Positions 55,135 through 63,312 of a stretch of DNA of 64,000 nucleotides are shown one piece after another. Location of the stretch: assembly GCA_017557345.1 (NCBI GenBank), contig JAFYZR010000070.1:1-64000 (forward strand), in the 5' to 3' direction. The position numbers and the translations under genes were made by a program. The stretch's first letter is position 1. Each line of letters begins with the position of its first letter. Source of the DNA: Paludibacteraceae bacterium (GTDB lineage Bacteria > Bacteroidota > Bacteroidia > Bacteroidales > Paludibacteraceae). Below the pieces are notes generated by a model. It saw only the letters and a list, made by a program, of their open reading frames with translations, was not told where the DNA came from and did no database searches.

Positions 55135-57417
55135 TTAGAAAGTAATCTTCTTTATTTTTGTACCGGCAGTGGTTTGCAGTTCAAGGAGATATACTCCTGT
55201 CTGCGGCAAGCGCAGCGGCTGGTTGAAATTAGATGTGCGTTTCAAAACCAATCGGCCGTCAATGGTATAAACCGTTTGTGCAATAAGTTCGCCATCATAT
55301 TCGCTTATCTCGCTAAAGCCGGTTATCACTTCCTCTGCCTGACGGCGGTCTACAATCTCAAATCGATCTTCGCTCGTTGTATTGGAAGCAGAGAAGGAAT
55401 AAGTATTTTCTTCCGCGATTTCTGTCTCGGCAGTAGTAATAAGATCGCGAATCCACAATCCATTTTCTGTAGTGGAGAAATGGAGCGTATATTCTTCATC
55501 TTCTCCTGCGCGGAAAGCGATACGTTTACCTTCAAACGAAGGCGATACATCTACTGCAAGATCCAGATCATCTGTACGCGTCATCAGTTGTGGGGCATAA
55601 TCATCTCCCTCGAACTTATAGCCATCCCATCCATTATCGAAACCATTGGTTTGCTCTTCGTTTTCGAAGATATATAGACGGTCAGAGAAACGATTACCCG
55701 TTACATCAATAACGATACGAGGCATAGCTGGTTCTTCATTCTTCATCTTCGGTGCTCTATTTGGACCTACAGACAAAGCAGAGTGATCTGACTTGCGCAC
55801 CAATCGATCATAGTTCAGCGTAACCGAAGTGGCAGTCTCTGTCATTATATAGAATCCCTGCATTGGAGCAATATATTGATAAGAAGCATCCATAGAACCA
55901 GCCGTATTTATTGGAACCGCAATGTATTGACCTGCAGATGTTGTAGCACCGAAAGTACTTTGATTGCCAGGGTTATGACCGGTATTGAATAGATATATCG
56001 TTTGCTCTGCTGCTCCAAAATCTCCGGCGACAAACTGCGAGATATGAATTGGTGCCATCCAACTATTCGCAAACATGTTCCATCCTTTATAATCCGATCC
56101 GCCGATAGTTAAAGAAAGTGTTTGATTGGAAGAAGGTACCAACGTACCGGAGTTAGTGTAAGTTTTCGCAGATTCTTGTGTGAGACCATATCCGGCAAAC
56201 GGAGTAAGCGCATCCCCATTTTCAATCCATTTCCAGTTGGCATTTATATTACCTGCAGTATTTTCTATCCATTGAGCCATCCAAGCACCATAATAATGTT
56301 CTTGGGCGTTCGTCACATCATTAAATGGCACACCCATATATTGCCAAGTACCGAGATCCCAATGATTGATATCAACTACTCCGCGAGCGTAGAATTCTAC
56401 GGTAGCATGCGTTTTATTTTCAGTATCGCCATGTGCTAAAGCACCTTGATGGGATGCGGTAGATAAAATAACCAAATCGCTTGCTTGAACAGGATAGAGA
56501 GTCTCGAAATCATCTGTACCACGTGTCTCTCTTATAGTCTCTTCAACGGCTAAAGCAGCCGTGTCATTGATGGTCAGTTGACCATTATAGTTCTTGCCGG
56601 CATCCTTGTATAGCTCTACATTCTTCGCTTGCGCACTGGCAATGTTTACAATACACGGTTTTAGAATACGCACTGCTTGATAATACGAAGGTATCTCATG
56701 ATACGTCGGAGCCCAGTTCTTCGGGTCGCTCCAATTATGTGAATTGTTGTTGTCATCAAAATAGAGATCACGACATCCGACTACCTCCACACGATATACA
56801 CATGGATTTTGTCCGTCAGCGCCATCTTTGCGATAAACACCTACACTTACTGCTTCCGCATCAGTCATATCACTCACATCATCCGAAGGCAATATATAGT
56901 TATACACTCCTGCAGCATTGACATTCTTGAGGTGCGTTAATAGGACTATATCACCGTCTTTCGTTTTATAGAACAGCTCCAGATAATCCCTTGAGCCTCC
57001 TGAGATACCGGCTGTATTTCTGGCTGTAATATACACGCGAATCATATCTCCAACACGGAATATACCGGTACCCAACGTGACAAATACCATATCTCCAGTA
57101 GCGCCTAATTCGTAACCCGTTTCATCGCCGGCAACACCATCTACATTAGCATCCGCTGTACCGCTTCCTGTAATAGTGACAAGTGGTGTACCTATATATT
57201 CCGGATCGTATCCATCGGTAGTATAGGAACTTGAACTTGTCAACGTAACACCGGTAATGACTTTTTGTTCATCGCACGGCAAAACCCAGTGTGCTTTAAG
57301 GCCATAAGCTCCAGAATAATCTCCATAGTAGTTACCGGTGATATAAGGAAATAACTCTTTCGTGGATTCATCCTGATACCATCCTGCGAACAGATAGCCT
57401 TCTTTCGTTACATCCAT
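55135..57417 (-). CDS. C-terminal part of an interrupted T9SS cargo protein
   Basis: 760 residues from an internal ATG, but the same frame is open back to the TAG at 57541-57543, giving 41 more codons (KAIYIPTFAIGYDPKGG...). The N-terminal region continues an InlB-type repeat (EGYLFAGWYQDE). Then follow a beta-sandwich-like domain with many disulphide-free repeats and a T9SS type A C-terminal domain (TVYTIDGRLV...LPQTGVYLLELQT...KIKKITF). It lacks a signal peptide. It is in frame with 57541-60189; the two together would form a 1684-residue secreted protein. Alone it would stay in the cytoplasm. Confidence 0.85.
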   Translation of the reverse strand: MDVTKEGYLFAGWYQDESTKELFPYITGNYYGDYSGAYGLKAHWVLPCDEQKVITGVTLTSSSSYTTDGYDPEYIGTPLVTITGSGTADANVDGVAGDETGYELGATGDMVFVTLGTGIFRVGDMIRVYITARNTAGISGGSRDYLELFYKTKDGDIVLLTHLKNVNAAGVYNYILPSDDVSDMTDAEAVSVGVYRKDGADGQNPCVYRVEVVGCRDLYFDDNNNSHNWSDPKNWAPTYHEIPSYYQAVRILKPCIVNIASAQAKNVELYKDAGKNYNGQLTINDTAALAVEETIRETRGTDDFETLYPVQASDLVILSTASHQGALAHGDTENKTHATVEFYARGVVDINHWDLGTWQYMGVPFNDVTNAQEHYYGAWMAQWIENTAGNINANWKWIENGDALTPFAGYGLTQESAKTYTNSGTLVPSSNQTLSLTIGGSDYKGWNMFANSWMAPIHISQFVAGDFGAAEQTIYLFNTGHNPGNQSTFGATTSAGQYIAVPINTAGSMDASYQYIAPMQGFYIMTETATSVTLNYDRLVRKSDHSALSVGPNRAPKMKNEEPAMPRIVIDVTGNRFSDRLYIFENEEQTNGFDNGWDGYKFEGDDYAPQLMTRTDDLDLAVDVSPSFEGKRIAFRAGEDEEYTLHFSTTENGLWIRDLITTAETEIAEENTYSFSASNTTSEDRFEIVDRRQAEEVITGFSEISEYDGELIAQTVYTIDGRLVLKRTSNFNQPLRLPQTGVYLLELQTTAGTKIKKITF

Positions 57418-57540
57418 CGGTAATTCGGTGATATCTTCCTCGCGACCGGTATATTCGTACCATGTGTTATATGTAGCATCATTGATAGTACCACCCTTCG
57501 GGTCGTAACCGATGGCAAATGTAGGAATATAAATAGCTTT

Positions 57541-60189
57541 CTACTCTGTGGTATTCCATTCTTTGAACCGCCAAAGACAACTACTTACATGGGAGCAAGA
57601 TTTTTCCGGATCGGGGTCATAACAATCTTTGGGGATATCGGTTAATGTACCCGATGAGGTTTCCGGTGCTGTGATAGTCTCACTTCCGATAGTTAGTACT
57701 CTACCGGATGCCGAAACAGCACCACTTGGCATATGATCCAAAGTTGTTACTATTGAATCCGTAATTGTACCATATGCCCTCATCGCATCTCCCGGATCTC
57801 CGTAAAGTTTTTGGTTGGGTACTTTAGGAATACAATAACTCAGTTTGATACTTTTCAGTTTAGGTTGAGCCCAGCGGTATTGATTGGTTACATGCAATGT
57901 ATAAACTCCGGGAGAAATAGCACTCAAATCCCATTGAGTTGCGTCCGTCCGCTCGCCGCCCTGCACAGAAACCCGATTGGTTGAATATGCAGATATTGTG
58001 TCTCCATTTGCATTTAACAAACATAACCGCCATTGATGTCCGGTCCAAAAACCTGTACCATCATTATTGTCATGCCATGGTACATCAAAATCTTCTGTGA
58101 TGCGATATCTTCCAGAATATAATAGATTCACCGTCCATTCTGCCCAGCGATCAGTATTTGGATTATCACCTGGTCCGAAGTCAAAATATTCATCATTTGC
58201 GCCATACCAAGTCATCGTAGAAATATAATCATTTACATTTCCCTTATCAACTGTACCGGGAAGATCAACAAGACATGAGAAATCATGCCATCCCCAACTA
58301 CCATCATGGGTGATATACATTCCTCCGTGGTCTGTAGTTTCTTGGTTTCCAGTAGTGCGACCATCCGTAGGATCTCCTGCTTTATTTTTAGCTATAAATT
58401 TATTGTATGTATCAATGACAGGGAAGTACCAATAATCCGTTCCACAAACCGTAGCATACCGATCGCTATTAATTGCCGGATCAGACCCCCATGGAGAAAG
58501 TGCGTTATCTGTTCCTTCCCAATAATGCACGTAACAAGTGGGCCACCATTTGGTAATGTAAATATAGCCCGGGGATGGATGAACCACATTCGGATAGGCT
58601 ACTTGTACATTGACATAAGGCGAACCATCTAATCCATGCTCAATATTTACGGTGAAAGTATAATCGCCTTCCGGACCGGTAAAAAGACGTATGTCTTGAT
58701 TCTCTATTCCGCAATCCCAATTAATTGGTTGGATGATATAGTTATTACTTCCGTTTCCGTAATAATACCCATGATTACTGAACACTTTAAACATAAATGT
58801 TGAACTGGCATTTAAATGGATAGTTGCCGTTCCTGTTGTTCCGGAAGTCCATGTTATATCATGCTGTGACCAAGAATTGCCGTAATATCCACCTTTAATT
58901 GAGAACACATGCACACCATAACCATTTGTATTATCTTCATGCGATTTCTTTGAACTACTTGGGCCGGTGGATACAACGCAACGATAGCCACCGCTATTGC
59001 CATGCCCGCATGGAGAAATCTGAAGATTATTTGAAGTCGCACCTGAGAAGGTCACTCCATCTACTGTCCCATTAGACAAGTTTGTCCATTCGTCATCTAT
59101 TTTCTTTTGCCATTGATATGTCAGAGTGCCCGAACCACCGGTAGACGTGGCCGTCAAACTGATTGTCTGGCCACCGAGATATTTATTTGTACCCGAGATA
59201 GTAACGGCTGTAGGAGCGGCAGGACGAGCAATGACAAAGTCCGTGAAACAGGTTGTATGATTCCCTGAACGAAAAATATTAAATGTACTTTGCCCAACTA
59301 TTCCATCCCCCGCAGTCACCGTGTAAGAAATGTATTTCCATTGTGAGTTCGAGTTCGCAGTAGCTTTTGCTGTTGGCGCTGATCCTGGACGCGAAGTAGA
59401 TGTGGTGAACCATAACCCATGTCCATCCTCATTATATTCCACATATATCATCGCAGAAATTACATCACCAACTGCAAGAGATTGCGATAGAGAAACTGTG
59501 AAATACACATTATTTGAACTTGCAACATTAAATGCTGGTCGCAATTTTCCACTTGGCCCGACGCTACTTTTAATCAACTTATAACCACCATCAATTTTTT
59601 TATTTGTGCCATACATTGATCCCCCGAAAATATCTGCTTGGGAAGATGTAATCTCTTGATTTGTTGTTCCTTGCGGAATATTTACATCTGTAGATGTTGC
59701 TGCTTCCGCAGAAAATAGAATATTATCAGCAGGAAGGAAGGTAGAGGCACAGATTACAGGGGATCCGCTGTTATTGAATATGGTGTTGGGATACCAAATA
59801 ATAATATAATACGATTGATCTGATTCGTTCTCAACAAGAGCATCCGTATCGTAAATGGTAGTCTCTACATCGGTAGAATTAAATCCATTAATGACACAAG
59901 ATGCTCCATATTCACTATTATCTGCTATTAATTTAGCATAGAAAGAATTATTTTTTTCAGTAGTAGGTCCCCAGTACTCATAATTACCTCCCGCACTAAC
60001 CGTCATCGAACTAGGATTCCAATCAGTGCAATCACCTTTGAGATTATAGAGAGTAGCCCACACTTTCACTATACTCAAACACAGAAATAGTGCCAGAGTA
60101 GCAACATATTTAACCAAATCAGACTGACGAGACACAATCGAGAGACTATCGAGTCGAGCCTTTATAGTGAGTTGATGTAGATTTTTCAT
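57541..60189 (-). CDS. N-terminal part of an interrupted T9SS cargo protein
   Basis: 882 residues starting MKNLHQLTIKARL, with a signal-anchor-like hydrophobic stretch at about 30-45 (VATLALFLCLSIVKVWA). Ig-like (TYQWQKK...GYRCVVST) and carbohydrate-binding-like beta domains follow. An LPxxVDK module near residue 640 is homologous to the three in the 49585 gene. It ends EWNTTE at a TAG in the middle of an InlB-type repeat that continues in frame downstream (55135-57540). A single CAG-to-TAG change would explain it. Its promoter is at 60244-60275. Confidence 0.85.
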   Translation of the reverse strand: MKNLHQLTIKARLDSLSIVSRQSDLVKYVATLALFLCLSIVKVWATLYNLKGDCTDWNPSSMTVSAGGNYEYWGPTTEKNNSFYAKLIADNSEYGASCVINGFNSTDVETTIYDTDALVENESDQSYYIIIWYPNTIFNNSGSPVICASTFLPADNILFSAEAATSTDVNIPQGTTNQEITSSQADIFGGSMYGTNKKIDGGYKLIKSSVGPSGKLRPAFNVASSNNVYFTVSLSQSLAVGDVISAMIYVEYNEDGHGLWFTTSTSRPGSAPTAKATANSNSQWKYISYTVTAGDGIVGQSTFNIFRSGNHTTCFTDFVIARPAAPTAVTISGTNKYLGGQTISLTATSTGGSGTLTYQWQKKIDDEWTNLSNGTVDGVTFSGATSNNLQISPCGHGNSGGYRCVVSTGPSSSKKSHEDNTNGYGVHVFSIKGGYYGNSWSQHDITWTSGTTGTATIHLNASSTFMFKVFSNHGYYYGNGSNNYIIQPINWDCGIENQDIRLFTGPEGDYTFTVNIEHGLDGSPYVNVQVAYPNVVHPSPGYIYITKWWPTCYVHYWEGTDNALSPWGSDPAINSDRYATVCGTDYWYFPVIDTYNKFIAKNKAGDPTDGRTTGNQETTDHGGMYITHDGSWGWHDFSCLVDLPGTVDKGNVNDYISTMTWYGANDEYFDFGPGDNPNTDRWAEWTVNLLYSGRYRITEDFDVPWHDNNDGTGFWTGHQWRLCLLNANGDTISAYSTNRVSVQGGERTDATQWDLSAISPGVYTLHVTNQYRWAQPKLKSIKLSYCIPKVPNQKLYGDPGDAMRAYGTITDSIVTTLDHMPSGAVSASGRVLTIGSETITAPETSSGTLTDIPKDCYDPDPEKSCSHVSSCLWRFKEWNTTE

Positions 60190-60243
60190 TTAATTTTTCA
60201 GGTAAAATATTATAAACGAAGTATTCCGTTTTTTATATCGCGC

Positions 60244-60275
60244 GCAAAGTTACTACTTTTTTTTCATTTGACCAA
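60244..60275 (-). promoter_or_regulatory. Promoter for the 60189 gene
   Basis: Minus strand: TTGGT then TAACTTTGC, 23 nt apart start to start, about 55 nt before the ATG at 60189. The rest of 60190-60473 is AT-rich and holds the terminator and tandem repeat listed separately. Confidence 0.75.
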
Positions 60276-60370
60276 AAAAATGTATATTTTTTTATTAAAA
60301 AATATGATTTTTTATCCTTTTTTATGATTTTTCGGTTTTTATTGCATTTAATTAACCCAAATACAGACAA

Positions 60371-60396
60371 AAATACCACCAAAAGAAGTTGGTGGC
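60371..60396 (-). terminator. Intrinsic terminator after the 60474 gene
   Basis: Minus strand: CCACCAA, a 6-nt loop and TTGGTGG followed by TATTTTT. It lies about 80 nt after the stop codon, past the tandem repeat. Confidence 0.85.
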
Positions 60397-60412
60397 ATTT
60401 AAGGTATAAAAG

Positions 60413-60455
60413 ACCGAGAAGATACCGATAAAATACCGATAAGATACCGATCGAC
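60413..60455. repeat. 11-bp tandem repeat, about four units
   Basis: Units close to ACCGATAAGAT (ACCGAGAAGAT, ACCGATAAAAT, ACCGATAAGAT, ACCGATCGACA). It lies in the 3' untranslated part of the 60474 gene, before its terminator. Same period as the array at 40-116, different sequence. Confidence 0.8.
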
Positions 60456-60473
60456 AGGCAAAAAAGTATCCTG

Positions 60474-63218
60474 TTAGCGGACTTCTCGTCCGTCGGCAGT
60501 ATAGGTCTTATCTCCGCGAATGATGAAGAGTTGGCCGTCTTTAATCAATTTATGATTTTTGATTTCAGATGGTTGGTTATCGAGACCTTCGTCTGTTGGT
60601 TCAAAACTCGCTACATAGGTGACATTAGACTGCACAATAAATTTATACGTTGCATTATCGGAGATGACTTTTGTCTTGCCTTTCTGCGTCCAGTAAGCGA
60701 AAGTATATCCCTCATTCGGTTTAGCCACGATGGTTGCCGTTTGTCCGTTCATAAAGTAACCACTGGTGGCCGATCCTTTACCGACAGAAACGGTACCAAA
60801 CTCTTCTTGGTCATCTGCCACTCTTACTTTCACGCAATATTCCATATCCATCTTATGCATGGCTTTGATGACGCCTTGTGTGCCTTCTTTCTGCCCCAAG
60901 TCTCCGACAATCCAGGCTTTCAGTTCATCGTCCAGCGTGATTGTACGGATATAATCCGAAGCACCCCAGAAGAGTTCTCCGGAAGAATGGTCAAAGGCGA
61001 TGGATTGTGCTTCGTTGGTCACTTTGACTCCTATTTTACCGCCTTTTTCTTCTGCGCCTGCGACAGCCAAAAGGACTTTCTTGCCGTCCTCATCGATTTC
61101 GGCAACCGTATAGAGCACTCCTTCCGTACCATCTCCGGTAGACAAGAGATAGATCGTACCGGAAACATCGATAGCGATAGCAACAGCCGAGGCAGGTGCC
61201 TCTTTGTATTCGAGATTGCCGACTTCAACCAGTTTCTGTTCATCAAAATCTACCCGCAGCAGTTTCGTGGCAGCGATGGCATATATCGAACCGCTTGAGA
61301 AATCATAGGCCATATCCGTCACGTCTGACGATACGCCGGTAGCTATTGGATCGTCATCCGGTTCCAGTTTGTCGCCATCCGAGAGTCCCGAGAACGGCAA
61401 GCTCTTTAAGGTAGTGTTGTCCAGATAATACCATATATCATCTACGAACTCGCCTGCTTTGACATTCGTAGCCATAGGTTCATCGGCTTTGGCAACTTCT
61501 GCGCCGTGATCATCCATCCGGAAGGATATGAACTTGCCGTCATTCACGCCGTACCATTCATCCGAGGAGGATACCTCGTAATAATACATTGCCGTCAGCT
61601 CTTGACTCTTATCAAGCATGGTGAACGTACGCGTCTCGCCCATCTTCAATGTTTCATCCTTCCAGTCGCTGTCATCCATCCAGCGCGCGAAGACAAACGA
61701 TCCATCGGCTTCGGCGGTGATTGTTATTTCCGTGCCTTCAGTGAAAAGGCCTTCGTCCTCAAACGTATCTTCACCGGCTGATAGCGTGAAGTGCGCCGCA
61801 CCTTCAGACAAACTGTTCGCTTTCAGCTTCCATGCAGAGATATTGAAGTGAACGGGGTTCATCGGGTCTGCCACCACATTTTCACTTCCATCCACTACAG
61901 AATTATTTGTATCCCAATGATAAGCCTCCTCCATTTTCACGTTCGTCAGTGTTGTAGGTATTTCGACCACAGAACCGCTGTTACCACCGGCAGCTACATT
62001 GGCGCGATTGATGGTCATTTGAGGGTTAGAACCACTCCCGAGAATACCATAGCCTGCGGGGGAATCGATTGTCAATTTCTTTTGCTCGGCATCGTTAAGT
62101 GAACCGACGCCCATTGAATTGATGATTGTCAGTTCGTTTTTGATAAACAAACCTATTCCATTGGTTGATCTCAATACAAGGTCACAGCCGTTCAGGTCAA
62201 TAATAACAGGACCATCCACATTCAATGCTGCATTGCTGGAACTCATGGATGTTTCAGAAATGGTAACCGGAGTCCCCGAGTTGACTTTGATGGTCAGCGG
62301 CTGAGAGCCATAGTATCTTATTCCATTTGAATAGCCGTCATGAGAGTCCAGAGTGAAACCGCCGCTGAGTTCCAAGACATTGGTCTCGGGATCATAATTA
62401 AGCGCACCGGAAGTGATATTGGTCATATCAGCTGTAGTGAGAGAATGTCTTGTGTCTGTCAGTGCATAACCATTGACCCATATATCGTATGTCATAGCAT
62501 ATGCTTTCCACGTCCAGAAATAGTTATCATTCTCATCGTAGTTCATCCACTGGGATTTTGTGGTACTTATACCGTTCAGACCCTTGGACGTCTGTACTGC
62601 ATCAATACCTGTTCCCTTGGTGGTAGCGGCGCGGAGGTCACTGCTTGTGATCGTTAACGGATAGGCAATGACAGCCGCATATTTGTTTTCGTTGGCACCG
62701 TAATTGTTGGCACTGACATATACGCCTCCTTGAATCGTAAGCGGCAGATAATCCGACTGCGCCATAGAAGTGGAAAACGTTGTGGCGCACATGATACAGC
62801 AGCCGCCGTTACCGCCGACATTATTGATGTTTATGCTTAATCCGGTTCCTTTTTCGCCTTCAATGATAAGCCCTTTTCCTCCACGGAAACGGATAGCGGT
62901 TTTCCCTTGCATCTCGAACGTAGTCTGGACCGTTCCTTCGATACGAATGGTAAAATCTGCGTCCCAGAAAGTTGAGGCATCAATGTCCAACTCAGCGGTA
63001 AAAGCCACTTCGTTCAGCGTCAATACATGGTTTGTCTCATCATAGGTGATGGCTTTATTTACACCTGTTGGTTCCCAACCTTCGACATCTTCATGGGTCA
63101 TTTTATTCGTTCCTACAAAGATGATTGCGCCATCGGACAATGGTGTTGCCTGCGCGGTGAACGGGATAGCAAATAACATACAGCAGAGGACTGTAGCAAT
63201 GGATAAAAAGTTTTTCAT
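60474..63218 (-). CDS. Secreted protein with InlB-like repeats and short DGQL[FL]I C-terminal signal
   Basis: 914 residues from the ATG at 63218; the longer frame back to 63380 would run through the promoter and upstream gene. The signal peptide is MKNFLSIATVLCCMLFAIPF through QATP. A long beta-rich first half has Thr/Asn-rich repeats resembling carbohydrate-dataset-like parallel-beta proteins (LTIxS, LSINI). InlB-type repeats with FARWMDD and FAYWTQKG, and a propeller-like middle part follow. It ends HKLIKDGQLFIIRGDKTYTA then DGREVR, nearly the same as the upstream neighbour. This probably is a short T9SS-type sorting signal (inference). Function unknown. Confidence 0.85.
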   Translation of the reverse strand: MKNFLSIATVLCCMLFAIPFTAQATPLSDGAIIFVGTNKMTHEDVEGWEPTGVNKAITYDETNHVLTLNEVAFTAELDIDASTFWDADFTIRIEGTVQTTFEMQGKTAIRFRGGKGLIIEGEKGTGLSININNVGGNGGCCIMCATTFSTSMAQSDYLPLTIQGGVYVSANNYGANENKYAAVIAYPLTITSSDLRAATTKGTGIDAVQTSKGLNGISTTKSQWMNYDENDNYFWTWKAYAMTYDIWVNGYALTDTRHSLTTADMTNITSGALNYDPETNVLELSGGFTLDSHDGYSNGIRYYGSQPLTIKVNSGTPVTISETSMSSSNAALNVDGPVIIDLNGCDLVLRSTNGIGLFIKNELTIINSMGVGSLNDAEQKKLTIDSPAGYGILGSGSNPQMTINRANVAAGGNSGSVVEIPTTLTNVKMEEAYHWDTNNSVVDGSENVVADPMNPVHFNISAWKLKANSLSEGAAHFTLSAGEDTFEDEGLFTEGTEITITAEADGSFVFARWMDDSDWKDETLKMGETRTFTMLDKSQELTAMYYYEVSSSDEWYGVNDGKFISFRMDDHGAEVAKADEPMATNVKAGEFVDDIWYYLDNTTLKSLPFSGLSDGDKLEPDDDPIATGVSSDVTDMAYDFSSGSIYAIAATKLLRVDFDEQKLVEVGNLEYKEAPASAVAIAIDVSGTIYLLSTGDGTEGVLYTVAEIDEDGKKVLLAVAGAEEKGGKIGVKVTNEAQSIAFDHSSGELFWGASDYIRTITLDDELKAWIVGDLGQKEGTQGVIKAMHKMDMEYCVKVRVADDQEEFGTVSVGKGSATSGYFMNGQTATIVAKPNEGYTFAYWTQKGKTKVISDNATYKFIVQSNVTYVASFEPTDEGLDNQPSEIKNHKLIKDGQLFIIRGDKTYTADGREVR

Positions 63219-63252
63219 ATAACTTATTTTTTGTATTTGCACGTTTCTGCGT

Positions 63253-63284
63253 GCAAAGGTACAATTTTTTTTTGATATATGCAA
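63253..63284 (-). promoter_or_regulatory. Promoter for the 60474-63218 gene
   Basis: Minus strand: TTGCATATATC then TACCTTTGC, 23 nt apart, 34 nt before the ATG at 63218. The -33 element directly abuts the T run of the upstream gene's terminator. Confidence 0.83.
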
Positions 63285-63310
63285 AAAAAAAAGCGCTCGA
63301 AAGCGCTTTT
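63285..63310 (-). terminator. Terminator of the 63313 gene
   Basis: Minus strand: AAAAGCGC, 6-nt loop and GCGCTTTT with an extended T run, starting 3 nt after the stop codon and running straight into the next promoter. Confidence 0.85.
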
Positions 63311-63312
63311 CC

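Noticed and set aside
57541..57543. TAG as a reassigned sense codon
   Set aside because: TAG ends pyrC, pyrK and purC in this window, so general reassignment does not hold.
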